A DNA stretch of 64,000 bases from Cocos nucifera (GCA_006176705.1 QRFJ01000486.1:248001-312000), one strand, 5' to 3'; numbered from the stretch's first letter, positions 20,407-31,096 are shown. Translations and numbers: made by a program. Notes: generated by a model from the letters alone, not told the origin.

Positions 20407-22088
20407 CACCTTAACCCTAATCTGATTGGGGCTCAAGATAGAAGAACTTAATCACACAAGTAGCTGCATCGAGAGGTTCATTTTTAATTTTGATGGGTTG
20501 CCATCATATACTGCTAGGTGTCACTGATGGATTTTGGGAGCAATTAGAATAATTTAGATGATCGATCATTCTAGTTATCTAAATCAGAAGAGTTCTGATC
20601 CATCGAAAGGAGTTTCCATGATGTCGATGATAAGAGAGATGAGGTTCGCATTCAGCTTGATGGGTTGCCACCATATACTACTAGGTGTCACTAGTGGATT
20701 TTGGGAGCAATTAGAATGATTTAGATGATTAATCATTCTACTGTTCGAATCAGAAGAGTTCTGATCCATCGAAAGGAGTTTCATGATGTCGATGATAGAG
20801 ATCATGAATACCCATTATCATATAGAACTGAACCTAACTGGGTCATACAAATAAGGGTTTGAATCTGGTGATCATCAATTGAACTATCCATTCAATTGAT
20901 CTGAATAAGATTCAATTAGGTTCAAGAAAATCGTGCTAGCACTCGATTGACCTTACTTCTTCTTTTCTATCTATAAATAGTTGTCCTGACTAGCAAAGAA
21001 TTTGTGCTCATCAGAGGCCTTCACTTGGTCAGACTGGAGTCTATCTAGGTTAGAAAAGGGTTTGTCTTATTTTGTAGATAATCCTGCCAATTTTTTTGAT
21101 TCACCTGCCAATTTCTCATCCTTTGACTTTGGTCAAAAGTTGACCTTTGATTGGTCAAATATTGAACATTGATACTTTGACTTCTGTCCATGTGTCACGC
21201 ACCTATTGGAGAGCTGGTGGGGGCTTGTCCCTCTGCCAGAAGCTGGCAAGGAGGAGGACACACCCCCTACCAGAAGCTGGCATGGAGGACGGTTAGCGTG
21301 CGTCTAAGCTGGAGGCACCCAGGAGTTCCTATTGGATAGGAACTCCATCTCCTTTTTGGATTCCAAATAGACTCCTCCTAAGAACCAAGTTTGACTGGTC
21401 TTAGGTGCCATCTAAGGAGGAATCCAAGGGACTCTATTCCCACTAATCATATTTAGATCTGATTTTACAAAGGGTTGTGATTGGTTGGGAAGAAGAGGAG
21501 TTGGATCATGCATAGTCTATAAATAAGACCTTGCACCCAACTCAAAGAGAGAATACAATTCCACGCCCCAAGGCTGTCTCTCTCTTCCTCCTCCATGCCA
21601 AGCCCATCTTCTCTCTCTCCTCTCCATGCCCAAAGTAGTTTGGGATTTTAGTTGGTGCGATCCAGGTGAGAGAAAGACAACAGAAAGCTAGAAGGCTGCG
21701 CTGCTACAAAGAACAACTGCTGATCTTCGAAAGCCATTCTGAAGATCCTCCAAATTAGATTCAGATCTGATTTTTGAAGACGTGATAGAGAAGAAGAGGA
21801 TCTCCAGATCCAATCCTAGTGGATACCGATATAGGTCAGGCACTTGCATGGCTAGATCCAGAACCTTCCGTTGCCTACAGGATCATCAACGGATAATAGG
21901 ATTACCCTACATCAAGGTAAATTAAATATGATTTAATTTATCTATATTTTATTTTAATTATTAAAATAATAGAATCAGATCTGAAACATCTCAGATCTGA
22001 TTTGGATCAAAAAAAAAAAATTGAAATATATCTCTTGATCCGATCAGATCTGAACGAACCTGATCCAAAAAATTAGGATTTCCCTTTA
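20407..22088 (+). repeat. Copia LTR-B (truncated, chimeric)
   Basis: Begins in mid-LTR (CACCTTAACCCTAATCTGAT) right after the 3' end of LTR-A and ends GGATTTCCCTTTA. 20407-20640 resembles LTR-A; 20641 onward resembles the Copia-1 type. A segment of about 168 bp is therefore present twice. A TATA box is at about 21518-21525. Confidence 0.75.
20473..20806 (+). repeat. Tandem duplication (168-bp unit) inside LTR-B
   Basis: GAGGTTC recurs at 20473 and 20641, each followed by the same segment ending in TCCATCGAAAGGAGTTT and GATGTCGATGAT. The first unit carries LTR-A variants, the second Copia-1-type variants. Confidence 0.8.
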
Positions 22089-22280
22089 GGGACCTCTCAT
22101 TGGTGTGAGAAAACTAATGTAAAGATCTGAAAACATTGGGTGGGCATGGGCTTTTTTGAGCGCATGAAAAGAGAGAGATGAAGGGAAATCCTGATTTCCC
22201 GGTCCAGGTTCGTCCAGATCTGATTAGATCAAGAGATATATTTTAAAAATTTTCTCTTGATCTCAATCAGATCTTCATAA
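21415..22280. repeat. Left copy of an ~870-bp segment repeated across the gap
   Basis: Repeated at 22413-23281, offset 998 bp, with near-identical sequence including the LTR-B end, an 88-bp flank and the first 102 bp of the Copia-1 LTR. It ends exactly at the N run, the pattern of two overlapping contig ends left unmerged. Confidence 0.85.
22089..22178 (-). repeat. Edge of second-family copia LTR (LTR-C), left copy
   Basis: Flanking sequence GGGACCTCTCATTGGTGTGA to AAAAGAGAGA is not part of LTR-B or Copia-1. It continues, after the Copia-1 insertion, into 33395-34771. It is duplicated at 23087-23176 by the gap-flanking repeat. Confidence 0.6.
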
Positions 22281-22412
22281 NNNNNNNNNNNNNNNNNNNN
22301 NNNNNNNNNNNNNNNNNNNNNNNNNNNNNNNNNNNNNNNNNNNNNNNNNNNNNNNNNNNNNNNNNNNNNNNNNNNNNNNNNNNNNNNNNNNNNNNNNNNN
22401 NNNNNNNNNNNN
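22281..22412. other. Assembly gap (132 N)
   Basis: Run of N with the same sequence on both sides (see 21415-22280 and 22413-23281). Confidence 0.98.
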
Positions 22413-23281
22413 AGGAGGAATCCAAGGGACTCTATTCCCACTAATCATATTTAGATCTGATTTTACAAAGGGTTGTGATTGGTTGGGAAGAAGAGGAGTT
22501 GGATCATGCATAGTCTATAAATAAGACCTTGCACCCAACTCAAAGAGAGAATACAATTCCACGCCCCAAGGCTGTCTCTCTCTTCCTCCTCCATGCCAAG
22601 CCCATCTTCTCTCTCTCCTCTCCATGCCCAAAGTAGTTTGGGATTTTAGTTGGTGCGATCCAGGTGAGAGAAAGACAACAGAAAGCTAGAAGGCTGCGCT
22701 GCTACAAAGAACAACTGCTGATCTTCGAAAGCCATTCTGAAGATCCTCCAAATTAGATTCAGATCTGATTTTTGAAGACGTGATAGAGAAGAAGAGGATC
22801 TCCAGATCCAATCCTAGTGGATACCGATATAGGTCAGGCACTTGCATGGCTAGATCCAGAACCTTCCGTTGCCTACAGGATCATCAACGGATAATAGGAT
22901 TACCCTACATCAAGGTAAATTAAATATGATTTAATTTATCTATATTTTATTTTAATTATTAAAATAATAGAATCAGATCTGAAACATCTCAGATCTGATT
23001 TGGATCAAAAAAAAAAAATTGAAATATATCTCTTGATCCGATCAGATCTGAACGAACCTGATCCAAAAAATTAGGATTTCCCTTTAGGGACCTCTCATTG
23101 GTGTGAGAAAACTAATGTAAAGATCTGAAAACATTGGGTGGGCATGGGCTTTTTTGAGCGCATGAAAAGAGAGAGATGAAGGGAAATCCTGATTTTTCCC
23201 GGTCCAGGTTCGTCCAGATCTGATTAGATCAAGAGATATATTTCAAAAAATTTTCTCTTGATCTCAAATCAGATCTTGATA
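22413..23281. repeat. Right copy of the gap-flanking repeat
   Basis: Matches 21415-22280 apart from a few bases, mainly in homopolymers (for example TTTCCC against TTTTTCCC). It contains the true left end of Copia-1 at 23177. Confidence 0.85.
23172..23176. other. Target site duplication of Copia-1 (left)
   Basis: AGAGA, matched at 33395-33399. Confidence 0.85.
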
Positions 23282-25500
23282 AGTTTCAGATCTGATTATT
23301 ATTATTTTAATAAATAAAATAAAATAAGATAAATTAAATCAAATTTAATTTACCTGATTTGGGTAATCCTATTACCCTGTAGATGATCCTGATTGCAGCG
23401 GAAGGTTCTGAATCTTAGCCACGCAAGCGCCTGGCCTCTACCGGTATCCACTCAGGTTGGATCTGGAGAAACCTCTTCTTCTCTATCACACCTCCAAAAA
23501 TCAGATCTGGATCTGATCTGGAGGATCTTCAAAACTGGCTTTTGAAGATCTACAGTCGTCCTTTTGCAGCAGCGCAGCCTTCTTGCTTTTGATCGCCTTT
23601 CCTTGATCTGAATCGCACCAAGCTAAAATCCAAAACACTTTTGGACATGGAGAGCAAGGGGAGAAGAGAGACTATGGCGTAGAGAAGGAGGGGAGAGGCA
23701 GCCTTGGGGCGTGGGGAAATCTCTATTGAATTCACTTAGGATTAGGGTTGGGCGCAGGGTCTTATTTATAGACCTCTTGCATGATCCAACTCCTCTTCCT
23801 TCCTCAACCAATCACAACCCTTTGTGAAATCAGATCTAAATCTGATTGGTTGAAAAAGAGACCCCTGGATTCCTCCTTAGAGGGTGCACCTAAGACCAGT
23901 CAAACTGGATTCTTAGTAGAACTCTGATTTGGAATCCAAAAGGGAGGTGGAGTCCTTGTCCAACAAGGACTCCTAGGAGCCTCCTACTTGACGCACGCTC
24001 ACGTCCTCCATGCCAGCCTCTGGTAGGGCGTGCGCCCTTCTCCTTGCCAGGTTCTGGCAGAGGGGACAGGCCCCCACCAGCTCTCCAATAGGTGCATGAC
24101 ATGTGGTCAAAAGTCAAAGGGTCAATGGTCAACGTTTGACCAATCAAAGGTAGACTTTTGACCAAAGTCAAAGAACAAGAAATGGCAGGTGACCAAAAAT
24201 GGCAGGTAATGTCTTACAAATAAGACAACCTATTCTGACTTGGACAACCTCCAGTCAGACCATATGAAGGCCTCTGATTGAGCACAAACTCCTTTGGCTT
24301 CAGTCAGGACAACTTATTTGTGATAGTAAAAGAAGAACGTTAAGGTTCAATCGAGTGCTAGCACGATTTTCCTTGAACCTAATTGAATCTCATTCAGATC
24401 AATTGAACTAGATCAGTTCAATTGATGATCACCAGATTCAAACCCTTGTTTGTGTGACCCAGTTAGGTTCAAGTTCTGTATGGTAATGGGGATATGTCAT
24501 GATCTCTATCATAGACATCATCGAAACTCCTTTCGATGGATCAGAACTCTTCTGATTCGAACAGCTAGAATGATCGATCATCTAAATCATTCTAATTGCT
24601 CCCAAAATCCACCAGTGACACCTAGCAGTATATGGTGGCAACCCATCAGAGCTGAATGCGAACCTCTTGGTGCAGCTACCTGTGTGATTCAGTTCTTCTA
24701 TCTTGAGCCCCGATCAGATTAGGGTTAAGGTGAACTCGTCAAACCCTAGTCTCTGTCATATGATGTAATCATTCGATTCGAGTCCAATGTGAAAATCTAA
24801 ATAGAAACTCTTTCTATTATTTCACTCTACCATGGCCATGGATTTCTGGACTTGATTCTCATGATCATCATAGGGCTACTCCTCTACCACCGAGGTAGAT
24901 AGATCCCATCTTGATGCAATCCAGTTCCTACAATGAACATGCTATAGCCAACATACACCTCAGGGATTCCATATGGCTAGGAGACCGAGTAATGGTGTAG
25001 TCAAACTATAACACCCTCAAGGTGAACTGCCGATGCATCTCAGGTCAAAGAACCAGACACACTACTGCAGCATCGAGTCAGTCATTGACGAGAAGGTAGA
25101 CTCCCTAATGACTACTCGAGGTGGTCACGCTCAGTGCCCTCGTTCTCTAATGAGTACCTGTACTCTCGCTCCGGTGTCTCCACACCGTAGACTCAAGACT
25201 CATCTACTAAAGAGAAGCGATCGTACACCAACCTTCCGGATCAATCACCATCCTCGTGATGATCCTATGGTCGGGAGCTGTTTATGAGTTAATAATGATT
25301 ATTCATGTCTTAAATTTTCAACTCTTGAAAATATGAATTATCATTACCATTAGCTCAAAGGATGTATCACAGACACTAAATACACATATGTGATAGAAAA
25401 TAACCCATTTTATTGATTATAGTCAAAATTATAATTTTGCCCCTAGAAGTGTATTACAAGTGTCAGCCAATTTTGGCTTCTAGGGCACATATATCTAACA
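23177..25500 (-). repeat. 3' LTR of Copia-1
   Basis: 2324 bp, TGAAGGGAAATCC to ATATCTAACA on the plus strand, so TGTTAGAT to CCCTTCA in the element's sense. TATA box at 23763-23770 (minus GTCTATAAATAAG). A U5 hairpin lies near 23216-23277. Open readings inside (24450-24722, 25033-25287) recur in the other LTR only because the LTRs match. Confidence 0.95.
23763..23770 (-). promoter_or_regulatory. Predicted TATA box, Copia-1 3' LTR
   Basis: The minus strand reads GTCTATAAATAAGACCC. The same box is found in all copia LTRs of the window. Confidence 0.65.
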
Positions 25501-25511
25501 ATCTCCCACTT
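25501..25511 (-). other. Polypurine tract of Copia-1
   Basis: The minus strand reads AAGTGGGAGAT next to TGTTAGAT, the usual plant copia arrangement. Confidence 0.9.
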
Positions 25512-26356
25512 GTCCTAAAGCCAATTGGCTACAAGTCTAAGTCCCATCTTCTCAAGGTGGGCTTCGATCTTCTGCTGGCTCAACGGCTTTGTAAGTGGGT
25601 CTGCCACATTATCTGCGGAGTTGACTCTCTTGACCTCAACGTAACCTTTCTCAAGGTAATCGCGGATGAGATGGTATCACCGTTTGCTTGGAACTCTTCC
25701 AGCACAAACAGTCTGCCAGATGTTGACTTTCGATCATCTATATCGGACATGAAGTCCGAGTCTGTGTATCCCTGGACCAGGAGTTCTCCGTTACCAAAGA
25801 CCAACATCATATCCTTAGTTCTTCTCAAGTACTTAAGGATACATTTCACAGAAGTCCAGTGTTCTTCACCTGGATTTGACTGATATCTGCTTGTGACACT
25901 CACAGCATGGGCTATATCAGGTCGTGTACATAGCATGGCATACATGAGGCTCCCTATTGCAGAAGCATAAGGGATCTTGCTCATGCGTTCTATTTCCTCA
26001 GGTGTGCTGGGGCACATCTTCTTGGAAAGATGAATACCATGTCTGAAGGGTATTAATCCCCTCTTAGAGTTTTCCATACTAAACCTCTTTAGTACTTCCT
26101 CTATGTACATCTTCTGTGAAAGTCCTAGCATCCTATTCGGTCTATCTCTATAGACCTTAATTCCTAGAATAAAGGATGCTTCACCTAGGTCTTTCATGGA
26201 GAATTCCTTGGACAACCACATCTTGACTGATGTCAACATGGGAATATCATTTCCAATAAGGAGGATGTCATCCACGTACAATACGAGGAAGACAACAGCG
26301 CTCCCACTGACCCTTTTGAAAACACATGGTTCCTCTTCATTTTTCGATGAAACCAA
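25512..26356 (-). pseudogene. RT C-terminus and damaged RNase H of Copia-1
   Basis: Minus-strand reading 25580-26356, 258 codons. RT part: VVFLVLYVDDILLIGND (catalytic YVDD), LGIKVYRDR, and MSKIPYASAIGSLMYAMLCT followed by RPDIAHAV. RNase H opens with GYTDSDFMSDIDDRKSTSG. The reading then shows that about 200 bp are deleted at 25681, relative to Copia-2 (42875-43073), and a further 20 bp near 25700. The deletions remove the TMEAEY and YCDN motifs with their catalytic residues. A one-base insertion near 26346 also separates this frame from the RT N-terminus. The element cannot make its own RNase H. Confidence 0.88.
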
Positions 26357-27020
26357 ACTTTTTGATCACATCATTGAAACGAGTGTTCCAGCTCCGAGAT
26401 GCTTGCTTAAGTCCATATATGGACCTTTGCAGCTTGCAAACCTTGTGATCGGTATCACTGGATGTGAAACCTAGCGGCTGTTCCATATAGATATCTTCCT
26501 CAAGATATCCATTTAGGAATGCCGTTTTCATATCCATTTGCCATATTTCATAATCAAAATAGGCTGCAACAGCAAGCAATGTGCGGATGGATTTTAGCAT
26601 AGCTACCGGGGAAAAGGTATCCTGATAGTCAATGCCTTCACGTTGACTATAACCTTTTGCCACCAGTCTAGCCTTGAATGTCTCCACATTCCCATCTGCA
26701 CCAATCTTTCTCTTGAAGATCCATTTACACCCAATAGGTACTATACCTTCTGGTGGATCTACCAAGGTCCAGACTTGGTTTGAGTGCATCGAGTCGATCT
26801 CTGACTTCATTGCCTCAAGCCATTTCTCGGAGTCGATATCTGATATCACCTCGTTGTAGGTTTTGGGATCATCACCATGAGCACCATTACCTATAAGGAA
26901 CATTTCCTCTACGTCCTCTGAAATAATACCTAAGTATCTTTCAGGAGGACGGGAAACTCTTTCCGATCTACGAGGTGGAGGAGGTAGTGTTCTTATTCGC
27001 TCAACCTGATTTGGTTCCAC
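26337..27020 (-). pseudogene. RT N-terminal part of Copia-1
   Basis: 227 codons of copia RT. WLEAMKSEIDSM and WIFKRKIGADG precede FKARLVAKGYSQREGIDYQD and the first catalytic region, IWQMDMKTAFLNGYLEEDI. CKLQRSIYGLKQASRSWN follows. A one-base insertion near 26346 throws the reading into stop just before the YVDD part; Copia-2 reads straight through the same place. The apparent start is only the first permissible codon: the polyprotein continues from integrase, where a second insertion (27232) breaks it. The 5' end is the integrase-RT linker rich in PPPPRRSERV. Confidence 0.88.
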
Positions 27021-27213
27021 TTGGTCCTTAGCTCGTTCTGCTTGTGAGACTTTCTCATCAAGCTTAATCTGCTTTCCAATGCCACTATCTTGAATAAACT
27101 ATTTTTCAAGAAATATGGCATGTCGACTCACAATCACATTGTGGTCTTCTAGAATGTAGAAATAGTATCCTAATGACTCTTTAGGATATCCTATGAATCG
27201 AGCTCTAAAGGAC

Positions 27214-28878
27214 CTAAACTCTAACTTGTCCTGCTTGTTGTCTTTTGACATAAGCCGGACAACCCCAAATTCTGAGATGACTCAGACTTGGTTTCTTACT
27301 GTGCCATATCTCATACGGTGTGGTAGGAACGATTTTAGAGGAAACCCTATTCAGTAAATAGATTGAAGTTAATAATGAATGTCCCCAAAGGAAATTTGGG
27401 AGGTCTGTGAAGCTCATCATGGATCGAACCATATCCAATAGAGTCCGATTTCTCCGTTCTGAAACCCCGTTGAGTTGAGGTGTTCCTGGTGGAGTCCATT
27501 GAGAGACTATGCCATTTTCCTTAAGATAGTCTAGGAATTCCCGGCTAAGGTATTCACCTCCTCGATCTGATCGAAGAACCTTAATGGGTTTTTCAGTTTG
27601 TTTTTCTACTTCATGTCTGAATTCTTTGAACTTTTCAAAAGCTTCAGACTTATGTCTCATAAGATACACATACCCATACCTAGACAGATCATCGGTAAAG
27701 GTAATGAAGTAGACAAAATTGCCTCTAGCCGGTACATCAAATGGGCCGCACACATCTGTATGTACTAGGGCAAGGAGATCTGTGGCCCTCTCCCCATGTC
27801 CAACAAAAGGAAGTTTAGTCATTTTGCCTTGAAGACAAGATTCACAAGTTGGATATGACTCAAAAGTCAATGGACTCAATAGCCCATTTTTCTCCAATTT
27901 ATTAATCCTATCTTCTGCTATATGACCTAATCTCAGGTGCCATAGATATCTGTCGTTTGGACTATCCCTAGGTCGTTTGGCATTCACGTTTTGCTCGATA
28001 GTTAAAACAGGTACATCAATATGCAACTGATAAAGACCATTAACAAGGAAACCATTTGCAATTTTATTTCTTTCATAAAGAATGTTACAATGGTCCTTAA
28101 AGAAGGTGATCACATAACCTTCTTGTGCTAAGCATGAAACAGAAATCAAATTCCTGCAAGCTGCAGGCACATAATAACAGTCTTTTAAAGCTAAGTCTAA
28201 ACCAGATGGTAATCGCAGAGGGTATGTTCCCACGGCTACTGCAGCAACTCTTGCTCCATTACCGACACGTAGGATCATGTCTCCATCCCTCAGCCTCCTG
28301 CTATCCTCAAGACCCTGCATAGAAGTGAACAGATGAGCACTAGAACCAGAGTCAAGCACCCAACTGGATGCAGAAGAAACCGTAAGGTTAGACTCAATAA
28401 CGAGCATACCTCCAGAAGGACCTTCCTTCTTGTTCTTCAGGGTGGCCAGGTAAGTAGGGCAGTTCCGCTTCCAATGGCCGTCGCTGTTGCAATGGAAACA
28501 CTTTCCTTTGCCATCGACCTTTTTCTTCGGTTCTGCCTTCTTCTTCTTTGATCCTTCCATCTTTTGCTTTTTCACAGACTTCTTTTTCTTTCCATAAGAC
28601 TTTCTTTTGGAAGAAGTCCGTTCCATAGCAAGAACTGAGCCTTTAGAACCTTTCATAGAAAGCTCAGCGGTAACCAGCATATTCATCAACTCAGCCAAGG
28701 AATTTTGAAGTTTATGCATATGGTAATTCATGATGAATTGCCCATATGCATCAGTCAAGGATTGCAGAATAATATCGTTCTGCAGATCCAAGTCCAACTT
28801 CACACCGAGCTTCTCAAGCTCTTCCATGTCCTTGATCATTGTCAGACAGTGATCTTGGACTGACTGCCCATCACGCAT
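27214..28878 (-). CDS. Gag C-terminus, protease and integrase of Copia-1
   Basis: 554 codons, the longest open frame in the window. Order: rest of gag (MRDGQSVQDH), a Lys-rich stretch, the CCHC knuckle CFHCNSDGHWKRNC near residue 130, protease core WVLDSGSSAHL near residue 170, the integrase HHCC part (HLRLGHI, CESCLQGK near 315-355), and the catalytic core with HTDVCGPF, LRSDRGGEY and NGVSERRNRTLLDM (the D-D-E triad). The ATG at 28878 is probably internal, since gag begins at 29244 in the same frame with one TGA between. Compared with Copia-2 (CAAGCGGAC), Copia-1 carries one extra base near 27232, so the frame ends early at QVRV. Roles: RNA binding, polyprotein processing and integration. 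Confidence 0.88.
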   Translation of the reverse strand: MRDGQSVQDHCLTMIKDMEELEKLGVKLDLDLQNDIILQSLTDAYGQFIMNYHMHKLQNSLAELMNMLVTAELSMKGSKGSVLAMERTSSKRKSYGKKKKSVKKQKMEGSKKKKAEPKKKVDGKGKCFHCNSDGHWKRNCPTYLATLKNKKEGPSGGMLVIESNLTVSSASSWVLDSGSSAHLFTSMQGLEDSRRLRDGDMILRVGNGARVAAVAVGTYPLRLPSGLDLALKDCYYVPAACRNLISVSCLAQEGYVITFFKDHCNILYERNKIANGFLVNGLYQLHIDVPVLTIEQNVNAKRPRDSPNDRYLWHLRLGHIAEDRINKLEKNGLLSPLTFESYPTCESCLQGKMTKLPFVGHGERATDLLALVHTDVCGPFDVPARGNFVYFITFTDDLSRYGYVYLMRHKSEAFEKFKEFRHEVEKQTEKPIKVLRSDRGGEYLSREFLDYLKENGIVSQWTPPGTPQLNGVSERRNRTLLDMVRSMMSFTDLPNFLWGHSLLTSIYLLNRVSSKIVPTTPYEIWHSKKPSLSHLRIWGCPAYVKRQQAGQVRV

Positions 28879-28893
28879 CTTAGCCTTAAAAAG

Positions 28894-29244
28894 TCATTTC
28901 GTGACTTGATATTTGGCTGCGCGACTCTGTTCACCAAACATCTCCTGCAGGTGAGCCAATATTTGGCGAGCAGTCCCGATATCTTCATGTTGGCGCTGGA
29001 GCTCATCAGACATCGAGCCCAACATGTAGTATCTGGCCTTATTATCTTCGTCAATCCATTTTTCCAGAGACGCTCTCTGTTCAGTGGATGGACGAGCTGG
29101 TAAGGTGGGAGGGTCCTGGTCCAAAACATGTGTTAACTTCTCTGAACCCAAAACAATTTTGTAGTTCCTGAGCCAATCTTTATAATTAGGTCCAGTCAGT
29201 CTATGTGTGTCTAGGATACGTGCCAGTGGGTTGGACGCAGACAT
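28894..29244 (-). pseudogene. Gag N-terminus of Copia-1, ended by an in-frame TGA
   Basis: The ATG at 29244 (MSASNPLARILDTHRLTGPN) is chosen because it is the first ATG after the leader and the copia gag motif LTGPNYKDWLRN follows at once. It continues through SLEKWIDEDNKARYYMLGSM and LQEMFGEQSRAAKYQVTK. The next codon is TGA (28894-28896), after which the same frame goes on as LFKAKMRDGQSV into the rest of gag. Copia-2 has the same TGA at 45132-45134. It is either a fixed lesion inherited by both copies or a readthrough site. The domain is the copia capsid-like gag (UBN2/retrotran_gag type). Confidence 0.82.
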
Positions 29245-31096
29245 TTTCCTGTAGAGAGTCAAAGATTCTAGTTAGATACTGTAATTTTGACTTGACCAAT
29301 TTGTTTAGGATTTTATTTTTAAACAAATTAGCTCCCACTATTTTCTCGGATCCCTACACTCCCTTTGTAGAGATGCGAAAATCTCCACGATTGATGATTT
29401 CTAGTGGGTGGTGCGGTCTCACCAACTGACTCATCACCTCACCTAATAGTTATTGGTGATGGGTTAGCCAATAAGTGAACAACTCTTGTTCAATGATTCT
29501 CTAATCATGGTGCACCCAAACTTGGTCTCTAATTCATGAATCTCACCGTATCCGGAATATTGATCCACTCCTTAGTTAAGTCAGACCCACCATTTGCATA
29601 GACTGGGTTCCTAATTGGGTCTCTCACCGTATCCGAAATATTGAGCCCAACTCATCCTCCAGCCCATAGCATCCAATGCCTAATAGACATGGTTGCATCT
29701 TTTCGGTGCAACTGAGCCACTGTATCCAGCCGAGAACAATCAACCCCGGGAAGGGCCCGCACGTCTACAATGGTGGAAGACCTCGGACTTAATCTTTTCT
29801 TAGGGAGAATTGATTCAGGTCTCATTAAACTAGACTTGACTTAGTCATAACAATTATGACTAACCTAGTGGCATGGGTCAGCTCGGATTATTGACCACCT
29901 CAGATCAGAACTGTGTCAATAGATATGGCCAGGTAAGTGAGATCGGTGGAAGGAATATGTCGTTAACTCGCACAAGAACGCATTCAGGTCGAGTAGCTTC
30001 CAATTAAAAACCAGTCGGTCGTCTGTGCCAAACTTACCTTAGACACCAAATTGTTGAGTCAGAACCAATTGGGTTAGCCTACAATCCAGACTCTAACCTC
30101 TGAGCCTAATTAGGTCTTGCTTGATCGTGACTCGATCTTGACCCAGACTTAATCCTATTAGGCTGGTCAATTTAAGCATTGTTGATCCCATCTAACCAAC
30201 TCTTGATTCGGTTTGATCAACCGCTTAGACCTAATTGAGCTACCCAAGCCCGAACCCAGTATTATGAATATGTCTTAGATCTGAAATTCTCAATTTTAGA
30301 CCTAATTGATATTCCATAAACTTAATTCTTAATTAAGTTGGGTTCATAAACAAAATATGCATAATAAATCCTAGGGTTTCAGGATCTAGGGTTTTGCAGA
30401 AAGTAAGTTCTGGGTTTCTGATTAAGGACGAACACGCAGCACCCCTACACGTCATAAGAACACCCCATCGAATGGGAAGAGAGGGCCTTTAAACCCTTCT
30501 TCATTCTTATGACCGGACGGCCAAGAGGAACGCCTTAATCAGGAACATGTAAATCTACAAAACAGTTATAGATCTATATCATATATCTCATATACAAATT
30601 TAGATCTAATCAAGGCATATTTTGCATACATCTCATGTATCAAATCATGCATGTTTTCAGATCTAAATTATCACATAATAATCTAAAAAATTAGATTTAA
30701 ATTGATCTAATCAAAATAAATTCTAATCTAGACAATTATGTAGAACTATTCTACAACTAGTCTAGTCATGCATCTATCATATCTCATATGATATTTAAAA
30801 TTAAATAATTTTTATTTACTGTTTATCAGATGTTATTATAACACTTATAATATCAGAAAATAGTAAATAAGAAGATCTAAAATATGATTTAATCATATTA
30901 AATCAAAGACATGCAAAACTATTCTATAGAACTATTCTATTCTAGAACTAGTCATGCATATCTTCATGTTCTTAGATCCAAATCATTTAATTTTAATTTT
31001 TCTAATTTTAGATCTGATCACATCTCATGTGACATCTGAAATCACTTTATTTTCTAATTAAAATAAAATTAAAATCAGATCTAAATAATTTTAGAA
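29245..31096 (-). other. 5' leader of Copia-1
   Basis: Untranslated, 1.85 kb. It contains the shared leader module (29926-30053). No protein family is recognisable; short readings such as 29205-29429 on the plus strand are unsupported. Colinear with 45483-47325 of Copia-2, so the leader length is conserved. Confidence 0.75.
29926..30053 (-). repeat. Leader module, Copia-1 copy
   Basis: Plus-strand words GGCCAGGTAAGTGAGATCGG, CCAATTAAAAACCAGTCGG and ACCTTAGACACCAAATTG parallel the gypsy module at 3628-3780. A perfect 8-base inverted repeat (AGGTAAGT 29931-29938, ACTTACCT 30032-30039) closes it. In the sense strand AAGGTAAGTTT also resembles a 5' splice donor. Confidence 0.7.

Noticed and set aside
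24450..24722. Plus-strand reading of 90 codons, almost repeated at 32351-32617, as a possible conserved protein
   Set aside because: Both lie at the same place in the two LTRs of Copia-1; the match follows from LTR identity. The 84-codon readings at 25033-25287 and 32927-33181 are rejected for the same reason.
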